DNA of 18,380 nucleotides from Deltaproteobacteria bacterium (GTDB taxonomy: Bacteria > Desulfobacterota > DSM-4660 > Desulfatiglandales > HGW-15). The stretch's first letter is position 1. The number at the start of each line of letters is the position of its first letter. Both the position numbers and the translations under genes were made by a program. Of the stretch, positions 7,651-15,377 are shown piece after piece. The stretch spans positions 4,078,364 through 4,096,743 of the forward strand of contig CP070840.1 of the NCBI GenBank assembly GCA_020342025.1. The letters are read 5' to 3'. The notes under the pieces were generated by a model, which was given only the letters and a program-made list of their open reading frames with translations, was not told the origin of the DNA and did not search any database.

Positions 7651-9490
7651 CTTTGTCTCGGCCCAGAATACTCCCTCCCTCTTCAACAAGCCCCAACCTT
7701 TCCAGCAATTCAGGGGTCGGCGTCCCGTTTTTGTCCCAGTGGCGCGCTTTATAGTAGTCCTCGAGAAGCACATCGAGCTCCACCACATGCCCTTTTGCTG
7801 GACCTTCTTTCACGGGTTCCTTCAAGAGCCGGGGTGGCAGGGTGTCATCCGCCCGTGTGAAACCTTCCCGCAGGTTGAATAACCTCTCCAGGTTCCATAT
7901 GCGATCCCCCGTCTCCAGTAAATCCGCAGAGGTCCAAGTCTTCCCCAGTGCACAGGAGACGAGCTGAGCAAGTTCATTCATATCCATACCGTCGTTGTGG
8001 GGAGGAAAGACGCAGACCCCGAGGGCATCCAGGACGGCTGTCTCGTCCTGGGTTTCCCTGGCCACGGCCCCTTTCCCCTCTATAGAGAGCGGATCCATGT
8101 GGGGCGGGGCGCCGAAAGTCTCCCTGGAAATGAGTCCCCTTTCGTGGCATCCTCCCCTTGGTGAAGTGGCATATTCGATCCCCATTCCCTTGGCCCCCCT
8201 CGGGTCATAGGCGGCCAACTCCAGCCCCTTCACGTGCATGGCAAAGTCTTGAGCCTCTCTATCGATTTTCTCCGAGGCCCTCCGCACACCCTCTGCCAGG
8301 AGGTCTCCGATTCCCTCTCTGTGACCGATTCGACGAATCATCTCCACCATGGCCCCATGGTTCCCAAACTTCAGTTCTAGGCCCTCCACGTCCTCTTTTA
8401 ACAGACCCTTTTCCACACACTCCATGGCAAAGGCAATGCTGTTTCCTGTGGAGATGGTGTCTAGCCCCAGCTGATCACACAAGCGGTCCGCCGCTATGAT
8501 CGCATCGATGGATGTGTTTCCACATTGTGCCCCGAAGGCCCAAAAGGTCTCATATTCCGGACCCTCGGTTGTGATGTCTTTGTAGGCCCCCTCTGCGGCT
8601 TGCGTGAGGTTGCCGCACGCCACCGGACAGGCATGGCAGGTCACGGGGCCTCTGACGCGCTTCTGTTGCTCCAGGTGGTTGACTTGGTCGATCCCCTCAA
8701 ACAGCCCTCCCTGGAAATTCCGGGTCGGGAAGAGACCCCTTTCATGGACCAGCACGAGATTTTTGGGGGTCCCATATTTTCCAAACACCTTGAGCCGATC
8801 GATCTCAGGCACCTTTTTTCGAATGGCCATTTGGCGTTCCTTGAACCTTTCCGGCTCCGCGAGGGGAACGTCTCTCTGTCCATTGACCGCAATCGCTTTC
8901 AGATTCTTGGAACCCATGACGGCGCCCGCGCCTCCTCGGCCGGCTGCACGTTTCCCGCTAATGATACAGGCCATTCGAACAGCCCTCTCACCGGCCGGGC
9001 CGATACAGGCAATCTCAAGCCGGGGCGTGCCGAGTTCCTCTTTGATGGACTGTTGGCACTCCCCTGTGGTCATGCCCCACAGATGAGAGGCCTCTCTAAA
9101 CTCGGCCTTTCCATTTTGGATCGAAAGATAGACGGGCGCTTCAGATCTGCCCTCTATGATGAGAACATCATATCCTGAGCGGCGGAGTCCGGGTCCGAAA
9201 AACCCCCCTGCCAGGCTCATGAGGATGGTTTCAGAAAGGGGGGATTTGGTCATCACCGTGTATTTGACACACCAGGGGGCGCCGGTGCCGATCAAGGGAC
9301 CCGCAAGGAAGAGCAGCCTGTTTTCTGGGCTGAGGGGATCCGTGGAGGGCGGTAACTCATCAAAGAGGATCTTGGCCCCAAGGCCCCGTCCACCCAGAAA
9401 TTTGTAGATGAGGGAGAGGTCAACCTCCTCTTCTCGAAGCCTTTTTTGAGTCAGATCGATCCTGAGGAGAGGAAATGTGAGATTCTGCAT
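7640..9490 (-). CDS. Aldehyde:ferredoxin oxidoreductase family protein (tungstopterin enzyme)
   Basis: A 616-residue enzyme of the AOR family, which oxidises aldehydes to carboxylic acids with ferredoxin, or runs in reverse, using a bis-pterin tungsten centre and one [4Fe-4S] cluster. The N-terminal domain has FLGGRGLGAKIL (about 31-42) and GRGGAGAVMGSKNLKAI (184-200). Cluster cysteines appear as CHACPVAC (C285, C288, C292) plus C493 in DALGVCVFP. Pterin-site signatures are TTEGPEYETFWAFG and YDPRGAKGMGIEYATSPRGGCH. All are intact, so the protein should be active. A stop codon immediately precedes the ATG at 9490 in frame, fixing that as the earliest start. There is no signal peptide, so it is cytoplasmic. 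It overlaps the MoaD-like gene. The aldehyde substrate is not evident. Confidence 0.93.
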   Translation of the reverse strand: MQNLTFPLLRIDLTQKRLREEEVDLSLIYKFLGGRGLGAKILFDELPPSTDPLSPENRLLFLAGPLIGTGAPWCVKYTVMTKSPLSETILMSLAGGFFGPGLRRSGYDVLIIEGRSEAPVYLSIQNGKAEFREASHLWGMTTGECQQSIKEELGTPRLEIACIGPAGERAVRMACIISGKRAAGRGGAGAVMGSKNLKAIAVNGQRDVPLAEPERFKERQMAIRKKVPEIDRLKVFGKYGTPKNLVLVHERGLFPTRNFQGGLFEGIDQVNHLEQQKRVRGPVTCHACPVACGNLTQAAEGAYKDITTEGPEYETFWAFGAQCGNTSIDAIIAADRLCDQLGLDTISTGNSIAFAMECVEKGLLKEDVEGLELKFGNHGAMVEMIRRIGHREGIGDLLAEGVRRASEKIDREAQDFAMHVKGLELAAYDPRGAKGMGIEYATSPRGGCHERGLISRETFGAPPHMDPLSIEGKGAVARETQDETAVLDALGVCVFPPHNDGMDMNELAQLVSCALGKTWTSADLLETGDRIWNLERLFNLREGFTRADDTLPPRLLKEPVKEGPAKGHVVELDVLLEDYYKARHWDKNGTPTPELLERLGLVEEGGSILGRDKGEP

Positions 9491-9840
9491 CCTTTAATGT
9501 CTCTTCAAGTTGTCCCCATAGGTTGGTAACGAGAAAAAGTGTTGGCATTTGATGTTTTTTATTCGAAGGCAATGCCGGTCTCCGAAAAATGATATCTCAA
9601 AAAAATTCCACCCAAACCCCGCAGTGGTCTGATCTTTGAGGCTTTACGCCCATAAATATATAGCAGAATGTTCCATTATTTTATTTGAGAAATCTTACTC
9701 AAAGCCTCGAAGATCAGACCACCGGCAATGAGCGAAATAGATATCCCTTGAGGAGATTGGCATTGCCGGAGAATCGGCTTACCAGCTATGACTTACTGAT
9801 TTAAAAGAAGGAATGGATTATAGCCTTAAAGAGTAACCTT
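9491..9840. other. 350-bp intergenic region with a large interrupted palindrome
   Basis: No gene is visible. The main content is the palindrome at 9568-9767 described separately. On the minus strand a TATAAT hexamer occurs at 9817-9822, just after the stop of the ferredoxin-like gene; an 18-bp spacer puts a poor TTTTAG in the -35 position. This may be a weak promoter for the AOR gene. A GAAGAG lies about 11 bases before the AOR start and AAAGG touches it. Confidence 0.45.
9568..9767. repeat. Interrupted palindrome, about 200 bp
   Basis: Inner arms are 9624-9645 and 9701-9722, which match as inverted copies at 21 of 22 positions (GTGGTCTGATCTT at the left start, AGATCAGACCAC at the right end) around a 55-base AT-rich loop. 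Outer arms GGCAATGCC (9568-9576) and GGCATTGCC (9759-9767) are also inverted. It could be a MITE-like element, a structured leader for the AOR transcript, or a terminator-like structure after the ferredoxin-like gene; no T tract directly follows the arms on the minus strand. Confidence 0.6.
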
Positions 9841-10170
9841 CTAAAACGTGCTCCCCCACACCACGGACTTTTTCTTCTTTGATGCCAACTCAGCCATCTC
9901 CTCTACGGGGCCAAAGTCCATGCACTTGGTCATGCAATGGTGCACACAGGCTGGCTTCAATCCCTGTGCGACCCGATTCATGCAGAAATTGCAGAACTCG
10001 GTGGGAATGGGCACGTATTCTATGACCCTCCTGCCGTTCACGTCGTAGGTCCGCTCCACCACGCGAATGCCCCACTGGTCCAATTTCAGGTTATGTTCCT
10101 GTTTGCAGGCCATCTCACAGGCATGGCAACCGCTGCACCAGTCATAATCGATATAGAGTCCGTATTTCAT
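9841..10170 (-). CDS. 4Fe-4S dicluster ferredoxin-type electron-transfer subunit
   Basis: A 109-residue protein with nine cysteines in two groups: CSGCHACEMAC (C12, C15, C18, C22) and C60, C63, C75, C79, C83. This is the first half of the DmsB/PhsB-type pattern and is enough for two [4Fe-4S] clusters; the four-cluster relatives are roughly twice as long. The start is the ATG at 10170, which overlaps the stop of the molybdopterin gene (ATGA) and has AAGGAG upstream, so it is translationally coupled to it and is very probably its electron-transfer partner. No signal peptide or membrane anchor is present, implying a soluble cytoplasmic complex. A longer frame from 10266 would overlap the upstream gene and is not preferred. 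Confidence 0.85.
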   Translation of the reverse strand: MKYGLYIDYDWCSGCHACEMACKQEHNLKLDQWGIRVVERTYDVNGRRVIEYVPIPTEFCNFCMNRVAQGLKPACVHHCMTKCMDFGPVEEMAELASKKKKSVVWGSTF

Positions 10171-12428
10171 AGGAGGCTCTCCTTCTGATAAATCCCTTCT
10201 ATGCCTTCGTCCGCCTTGTAGACCTTGCACATGATGGATTTGTACTGTCCCCCGCCGAAGCCGCACTTGGCCTGCGTTCCATCCGGGATGAGCTGATTGA
10301 TATTCACTTCCCAGAGTCCAAAGAGCTCTTCAGGCCTTTTCTCTGGAAGCCACCATCCATGGGGAGACTGAACCACCTTTGGATGGATCCCATGGAAATA
10401 TCTCGCCTTTCGTTTGCAGCGCCCATGGGGATTCTCTAGCCAGACCCAGTCCCCGTCATTGATCCCAAGGGACCGGGCCGTGTCCGGATGGATCTCCACC
10501 ACGGGATGGGGCTCCAGTTCCCTCAAGGGCTTGATGTTGCGGTGCTCCGCATGGAAATAGAGGACACTTCGCCGCCCTGTGGAGAGGATCAGAGGATATT
10601 CCTTGGCCAGTTCAGGGGTGCTGTAAGGGCTCATGTGCGGTTCCTGATAGGAGGGAAGGGGATCGTAGCCCATCCTTTCCAGATGGGTGGAATAGAGTTC
10701 CACCTTGCCTGTAGGCGTGTTAAAGCCCGGTTTTCCATCCTTTCGCAAGAGGCCTTTCTCATGTCTTCGATAGGGTTGTGTTGAATGCCCTTCGGGTGGA
10801 AAGACCCAGCCCTTCTCTTTCAGTTCGTCGTAATTCATGCCAGAGGGTTTCAGGAAATCATCATAGAGCTCGCGCAGGTTATGCCATTTCAGGTTGGGAT
10901 TAAATCGCCTGGCCATTTCAAGGCATACTTCTTCATCCGGCTTGCAATCGGGCACATCAATAGATTTCTGCATGGCGTTAAGGGGTGTCCACCAGGCCCT
11001 GATGCCATCCCGCTCGGCCATGGAGCCCGCTGGCAGGACCACATCGGCCAGGGCCACGATGGTTGGGTTCATGAACACATCAGAGGTTACAATGAAGTCC
11101 AGACGATCGAGGGCCTCCTGATACTTCCTCGGATTCGCCGCAGAGACCAGCATGTTGTTGCCCGCAATCCAGGCGCCCTTTAAAGGGTAAGGCTTGTCCG
11201 TGAGCATCGCCTGCAAAACCATATCCGCCTGGGCCCTCCAATGGAATTCCTTGGCCACGGGATATTCTTCAATGCCGATCCGCTTGGCCATTTGTTCTGG
11301 GGGCATCACGTCGCCGTAGTATTCGGCGATGGCCTCCTGACTCATGGGATAGGGAGGGACATCATAGGCCATCCTGGCGATGGCCATCCCGCCTGGAATA
11401 TCGATGTTTCCGGTAATGGCCCAAAGATGAATCACGGAATTGGCCACTTGGGCGCCCTCTGGTGCCAGGTCCACGGGAACGCCCCACTGTATGGAGGCCG
11501 GATGGCTTGCTGCAAAGAGCCGGGCCGCCTCGATAATCTTCTCTTTGGGAATCCAGGTGATCTGTGAGACCTTCTCCGGGGGATACTCCTGGACCCTTTC
11601 TGACAATTTGTCAAAACCATGGGTCCATTTTTCCACGAACACCTTGTCGAACAGGCCCTCATTGATGATGACATTGAGGAGACCCAAAGCCAGGGCCCCG
11701 TCCGTGCCTGGCCGAATCTGAAGCCAGATGTCCGCCTTTGAGGCGACCCATGTATAAATGGGATCGATGACAATCGACTTACTTCCCCGTTTCATACAGT
11801 CTATGACCCAGGCGGCCATGAACCCGTCATTACACGTATTGGCCGGATTCTGTCCCCAGATCATGATGGTCTCGGGAAGCACAAAGTCTGGATGGTCATA
11901 TCGTTCCTGAAAGAACTGCGAACAATCGGGCACTGTGTAATCCCCCTGGGTCATGCGCATACAGACCAGCCTTGGGTGAAAGCAGGAATTTCCCGTGAGC
12001 CCCCCTTGTAGCCAATTGGGACTGCCATAGGAGTAGGCCACCAGCAAAAGCCAGCCGCCCACATTCCTTCCTGTTCCCTGGATAAAGACCATAGACTCTG
12101 CCCCATGCTCGTCCCGAATCTTGTTCATTCTTCTTTCAACAAGATCGTATGCCTCCTCCCATGAGATCTTCTCCCACTTATTTTCTCCCCGCTTCCCTAT
12201 GCGCTTCAGTGGCCATCGAAGACGATCAGGATGGTAGATGAACTCATTGATGGTGAGGGCCCTCGGGCAGAGCCTGCCGTTATTGTAGGGATGGTCGGGG
12301 TTTCCCTCCATCTTTATGAGCTTTCCATCCTTCACATGCATGAAGACCCCGCACCCCCCGTGACACCCGGGACCTGCGGACCAAGTCACGGTTCTCACGA
12401 TTTTGTCTGCTTCCCTGTTGTTTTTCAT
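10167..12428 (-). CDS. Molybdopterin (Mo/W) oxidoreductase, DMSO-reductase superfamily catalytic subunit
   Basis: A 753-residue catalytic subunit of the bis-pterin Mo/W family. The N-terminal cluster region shows C22 and C26 (PGCHGGCGV) and C54 (NNGRLCPRA), but no cysteine three or four residues before C22, so only three of the usual four ligands are visible. The bis-pterin domains are recognisable: YSYGSPNWLQGGLTGNSCFHPR with C149 as likely metal ligand, IWGQNPANTCND, LWAITGNIDIPGG, DVFMNPTIVALADVVLPAGS-ERDG, and the C-terminal FNTPTGKVELYS and LILSTGRR. No twin-arginine signal is seen, so a cytoplasmic location is likely. It resembles the group that includes tungsten acetylene hydratase and related uncharacterised enzymes, so both redox and hydratase chemistry are possible. 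AAGGAG precedes the ATG at 12428. Confidence 0.9.
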   Translation of the reverse strand: MKNNREADKIVRTVTWSAGPGCHGGCGVFMHVKDGKLIKMEGNPDHPYNNGRLCPRALTINEFIYHPDRLRWPLKRIGKRGENKWEKISWEEAYDLVERRMNKIRDEHGAESMVFIQGTGRNVGGWLLLVAYSYGSPNWLQGGLTGNSCFHPRLVCMRMTQGDYTVPDCSQFFQERYDHPDFVLPETIMIWGQNPANTCNDGFMAAWVIDCMKRGSKSIVIDPIYTWVASKADIWLQIRPGTDGALALGLLNVIINEGLFDKVFVEKWTHGFDKLSERVQEYPPEKVSQITWIPKEKIIEAARLFAASHPASIQWGVPVDLAPEGAQVANSVIHLWAITGNIDIPGGMAIARMAYDVPPYPMSQEAIAEYYGDVMPPEQMAKRIGIEEYPVAKEFHWRAQADMVLQAMLTDKPYPLKGAWIAGNNMLVSAANPRKYQEALDRLDFIVTSDVFMNPTIVALADVVLPAGSMAERDGIRAWWTPLNAMQKSIDVPDCKPDEEVCLEMARRFNPNLKWHNLRELYDDFLKPSGMNYDELKEKGWVFPPEGHSTQPYRRHEKGLLRKDGKPGFNTPTGKVELYSTHLERMGYDPLPSYQEPHMSPYSTPELAKEYPLILSTGRRSVLYFHAEHRNIKPLRELEPHPVVEIHPDTARSLGINDGDWVWLENPHGRCKRKARYFHGIHPKVVQSPHGWWLPEKRPEELFGLWEVNINQLIPDGTQAKCGFGGGQYKSIMCKVYKADEGIEGIYQKESLL

Positions 12429-12471
12429 TTGTGGTGCTCCTTTCAGTCCGTTTCACACCCCCACCCTAACC

Positions 12472-12523
12472 GTTCGACTGAGGCTCACTCGAAGTCCTCA
12501 GCTCGAGCCACTCAAGGCCAAAC
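12472..12523. repeat. 52-bp palindromic repeat, copy 1
   Basis: It begins GTTCGACTGAGGCTCACTCG and ends AAGGCCAAAC. It matches copy 2 at 14140-14191 in 48 of 52 positions without gaps. CTGAGG and CCTCAG form an internal stem. It lies between CACCCCCACCCTAACC (from 12456) and the GC-rich hairpin at 12539-12559, two halves that look like one C-rich repeat split by this unit. Confidence 0.65.
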
Positions 12524-12538
12524 TGCTCGCGGCTGAAG

Positions 12539-12559
12539 CCCTCCCCCCGAGGGGGAGGG
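12539..12559. repeat. GC-rich perfect hairpin
   Basis: CCCTCCCCC (12539-12547) and GGGGGAGGG (12551-12559) form a 9-bp stem with a 3-base loop, in the 280-bp gap between the MFS gene and the molybdopterin gene. Similar C-rich hairpins are common dispersed repeats. On the minus strand it is followed by GGCTTCAGCC, not T residues, so it is a poor intrinsic terminator for the MFS gene. The rest of the gap (12560-12708) shows only a weak TTCCAA/TTGGAA hairpin. Confidence 0.5.
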
Positions 12560-12708
12560 TGGATATTTGATATATTTCATATCATTAGTGAACATCCCCT
12601 TGTAATGTCAAGTCTTTTCCCATATGGACCATACAAGCGCTTCCAAAGAACGCCTTGGAAAAGAGAAAAAATGGAGGGGGCCAGGGTGGTATCGGGGAAA
12701 GTAAGAAT

Positions 12709-13980
12709 TTACTGAACCACCTGATGGCTTTTTTCTTTTATCAGGAGGGTGCCGAAGAAAGCGACGGCGGCCATAATGGCTGAGAGGATGAAGGCCAATC
12801 GATAGCTCCCTGTCTGATCAAAAATCAGGCCTCCCACATAGGCCCAGAAGCCTCCGGCCGAGTAGTGAATCGTGAAAATAACCCCTGATATAAGACCGAT
12901 GTGGGAAAAACCATAGAGCCGACCCATGAGGATCGGCGTGAGAGGGGCGGTGACCAGGTGGGTGAAGCCAAAGGCCAGAGCCAAGATATAGAAGGAGATG
13001 AGACTTTGATACTTTATGACCATGAGAAAAAGGAAAACGCGCAGTACAAATGTGAATGCAATGGGAATTTTGGTTCCGATCAGATCCGAGGCTGGACCGG
13101 CAATGAGGATGCCCCCCAGGCTCATCAACCCATACCAGGCGAGCATATTTCCTGCCCTGGTGGCTGAAATGCCATGATCGGTCACAAGGGGGATCAGGTG
13201 AGTGGCCACCAGGAAGTCGCCACTCCCACAGATGAACATGACGACGAAATAGAGCCAGAAGGAATAGGTCCGCATAGCCTCTCGCAAGCCCAGGTCCTGA
13301 GAATTGTCCCTTGAAGGGCTCCGGCCATTTGATCCCTTCCCCTGGCCTCCGTTGCCGTACCCAAATGGCTTCTGGCCAAGATGTTCCGGATCCCCTTTAA
13401 TGACCACGAGCGCCAGCGCAATGTTCAAAACCAACATAACCAAGCCGAGAAAGAAGTGGGCTGCTCTCCACCCGGAGCGCAGGACGACAATAGTGATGAC
13501 GGGAACCAGGACAAACTGCCCTAAACAACTGCCGGAAAGGGCCAGGCTTGTGGCAAGACCGCGGCCCTTTTCAAACCATTTGCTTATCACGACCGCCATC
13601 AGGGAAAGGGACGTTCCACCCAAGCCAATGGCTGCCAGGAATCCATAGCAGATGTAAAACTGCCACAGGGAATTGATGACCGATATGCTCATGTATCCCA
13701 CAGAAAGAAAGAGGGTGGAGATGACAATGACCCATTTGGGGCCATACCGGTCGTAAAACCTCCCTATAACCGTGAGGGAAAGGGCAAAGAAACTCATATA
13801 GAGGAAAAAACCCAGAGACATGGAGGCCCGACTCCAACCAAATTCTCCAATCATCGGTTTGAACATGACCCCAATGGAGAATCGGGCCCCTGCGTTAAAA
13901 AATAAGATGAGGAAGCCGGCAGCAAGGACATAGCAACCATAGAAGAGGTGAATTTTGGGTCTTATTTCTTCTGGAGGCAT
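12709..13980 (-). CDS. Major facilitator superfamily transporter, monocarboxylate/oxalate-formate type
   Basis: A 423-residue inner-membrane carrier with about twelve hydrophobic segments in two halves joined by a hydrophilic loop (GYGNGGQGKGSNGRSPSR). The start of TM1 (FYGCYVLAAGFLILFF) and the following FSIGVMFKPMIGEFGWSRA are typical of the monocarboxylate porter and oxalate:formate antiporter groups; GRFYDRYGPK is the usual MFS loop 2-3 motif. I chose the ATG at 13980 because it has AGGA a few bases upstream; an in-frame GTG at 14025 would add 15 residues, has no ribosome binding site and sits close to a repeat element. A small organic acid is the likely cargo by family. It is the first gene of the minus-strand series, 280 bp before the molybdopterin gene. 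Confidence 0.87.
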   Translation of the reverse strand: MPPEEIRPKIHLFYGCYVLAAGFLILFFNAGARFSIGVMFKPMIGEFGWSRASMSLGFFLYMSFFALSLTVIGRFYDRYGPKWVIVISTLFLSVGYMSISVINSLWQFYICYGFLAAIGLGGTSLSLMAVVISKWFEKGRGLATSLALSGSCLGQFVLVPVITIVVLRSGWRAAHFFLGLVMLVLNIALALVVIKGDPEHLGQKPFGYGNGGQGKGSNGRSPSRDNSQDLGLREAMRTYSFWLYFVVMFICGSGDFLVATHLIPLVTDHGISATRAGNMLAWYGLMSLGGILIAGPASDLIGTKIPIAFTFVLRVFLFLMVIKYQSLISFYILALAFGFTHLVTAPLTPILMGRLYGFSHIGLISGVIFTIHYSAGGFWAYVGGLIFDQTGSYRLAFILSAIMAAVAFFGTLLIKEKSHQVVQ

Positions 13981-14031
13981 CACATTTTCCTGAGCGCAGT
14001 GCTTAATTTGGGAAATTATGGTCACATTAAC

Positions 14032-14225
14032 GTCATGGCGAGGAGCCGAAGGCTACGCGGCAATCTCAATCGAAGAGGCCATAAACATGGACTCAATAAT
14101 TAGAGATTGCCTCTCGGCCGTGAGACCTGTCGGCGAGGAGTTCGACTGAGGCTCACTCGAAGTCCTCAGGTCGAGCCGCTCGAGGCCGAACGGCTTCCCC
14201 CGCTCTTCAGCGGGGTCGCAATGAC
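14032..14225. repeat. Dispersed inverted-repeat element with a nested 52-bp repeat
   Basis: The ends GTCATGGC (14032-14039) and GCAATGAC (14218-14225) are inverted with 7 of 8 matches. Internally GGCAATCTC (14059-14067) and GAGATTGCC (14103-14111) are a perfect inverted pair. This is the look of a common dispersed bacterial repeat of the type GTCATTGCGAGGAGCG...GCAATCTC. The right arm is interrupted at 14140-14191 by copy 2 of the 52-bp repeat. There is no coding capacity. Confidence 0.6.
14140..14191. repeat. 52-bp palindromic repeat, copy 2
   Basis: It begins GTTCGACTGAGGCTCACTCG and ends GAGGCCGAAC, and is in the same orientation as copy 1 at 12472-12523, with only four substitutions. The ends GTTCG and CGAAC are inverted. 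It lies within the right arm of a larger inverted-repeat element, which suggests insertion into that element. Confidence 0.65.
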
Positions 14226-14422
14226 TCCTAAGATCCCTGCGCCAAATTATGCTATTTGCTCTTAGAAATAGGCTCTTGCGCGAAAAGGCCATCCTATGTG
14301 TGAGATTCCATGGATGTCAAGAAATTCTCAGGTGAGAGGGAAGGGGAAATGTGATATGAGAAGAACTTGCTTTTTCCGCAGAAAAGTGTGGGTTATTGTA
14401 TCTTTTAGTTGAGGGTGAGAAA

Positions 14423-15373
14423 ATGAAAGGCAGAAGAATTCTTGTAACAGGCGGATCAGGTTTCATAGGGGGTTTTACATTAGAGGCCCTCAGCAAGTTA
14501 GGGGCTGAGGTGGTCTCCTTTGGACGGAGGCCCCCTGAGACTATGGCGGACCCGGTCACCTTTGTTCAGGGGGATGTGACCGACGCAGAGGTGTTGATTT
14601 CTGCTTGCCGGAGCGAAAAGATTGACACAATCGTGCACTTAGCCGGGTATGGCACGACAATGGTCCAGAGCAATCCCGAACTGGGCGTCAGGGTCAACAT
14701 CATGGGTATGAGCAATGTACTGGAAGCCGCCCGCATCGCTGAGCTCAGGGTGGTATTCACGAGCTCCATTGGGGTGTACGGACAAATTACACTTCCGGGT
14801 GCAAGGCCCGCCTCGGAAGATGCTCAAGTCAATCCAGTTACGGTTTACGGCGCTGGGAAGCTGTTGTGTGAAAAGATGGGACAGGCGTATGCTCAGAATG
14901 ACAACCTGACGTTTGTCGCCTTAAGAGTTACGGCCGTCTATGGATTCACAGATCTCGCTCGGCGGGGCGTAGAGCACCCCACCTTCAGCGACCATGCGAG
15001 AAGGCTTATCGAGCTCCCCCTTGCAGGGCAACCGGTGGTTGTGGAGACGGGCGGGAGACAGCCCTGCGATTTTGTCTACGTAAAGGATGTTGCCCAAGCC
15101 ATAGCCAATGCATGCGTTGCTGAAAATCTCAAGCATGACCTGTTCAATATCGGCTCTGGCCAGGTGAGAACCCTCCGCGACTTTGCAGACATCATCGCGC
15201 GCTACAAGTCCGAAGCGGACGTGAGGGTAGGGGAGGACCCCAACCCGGCCTATCCGTTTATGGGGCCTGTGGATATCTCGCGGGCGATTGAAGAATTGAA
15301 CTATAAACCAACCCCATTTTCAAAATGCATTGACGATTACGTGAGGCTAACAAAAGCGAAAGAGGCATTTTAG
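14423..15373 (+). CDS. NAD-dependent epimerase/dehydratase (extended SDR family)
   Basis: A 316-residue extended short-chain dehydrogenase/reductase. The NAD(P)-binding motif GGSGFIG is at residues 10-16, with RILVTG as the first strand; DVTD at 51-54 would contact the adenine; VFTSSIGVYG supplies the catalytic serine (about 114-115), and Y142-xxx-K146 is the catalytic pair. FVYVKDVAQAI and FNIGSGQ are typical of the substrate domain of sugar-nucleotide epimerases, though many relatives act on other hydroxy compounds. The start at 14423 has GAGGGTGAG before it; an ATG at 14396 would add nine residues without a ribosome binding site. It is the first gene of a + strand group, only 4 bp before the aconitase X large subunit gene. 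Substrate unknown. Confidence 0.87.
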   Translation: MKGRRILVTGGSGFIGGFTLEALSKLGAEVVSFGRRPPETMADPVTFVQGDVTDAEVLISACRSEKIDTIVHLAGYGTTMVQSNPELGVRVNIMGMSNVLEAARIAELRVVFTSSIGVYGQITLPGARPASEDAQVNPVTVYGAGKLLCEKMGQAYAQNDNLTFVALRVTAVYGFTDLARRGVEHPTFSDHARRLIELPLAGQPVVVETGGRQPCDFVYVKDVAQAIANACVAENLKHDLFNIGSGQVRTLRDFADIIARYKSEADVRVGEDPNPAYPFMGPVDISRAIEELNYKPTPFSKCIDDYVRLTKAKEAF

Positions 15374-15377
15374 AACG

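Larger units (their letters stand above)
14026..14422. other. Divergent intergenic region between the MFS gene and the epimerase gene
   Basis: About half of these bases belong to the repeat element at 14032-14225. The part next to the epimerase gene (14226-14422) must carry its promoter. A TATTGT hexamer is seen near 14394-14399 with TTTTTC about 17 bp before it, a weak pair. I see no operator or riboswitch pattern that I can support. Because the repeat starts within about 50 bp of the MFS start, the leftward promoter probably lies in or beyond the repeat. Confidence 0.45.

Noticed and set aside
7651..7788. ATG at 7788 as start of the MoaD-like gene
   Set aside because: It would bury 149 bp in the AOR gene and add 46 residues that do not look like MoaD.
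8525..9178. 217-codon open frame on the + strand
   Set aside because: It lies wholly opposite the AOR gene, whose motifs are unmistakable, and its translation has no recognisable domain.
13981..14025. GTG start at 14025 for the MFS gene
   Set aside because: It has no ribosome binding site and lies a few bases from a repeat element, whereas the ATG at 13980 has AGGA upstream.
14370..14400. Possible sigma-54 promoter before the epimerase gene (TTGCTTTTT)
   Set aside because: The -24 GG is absent ten bases before the GC.
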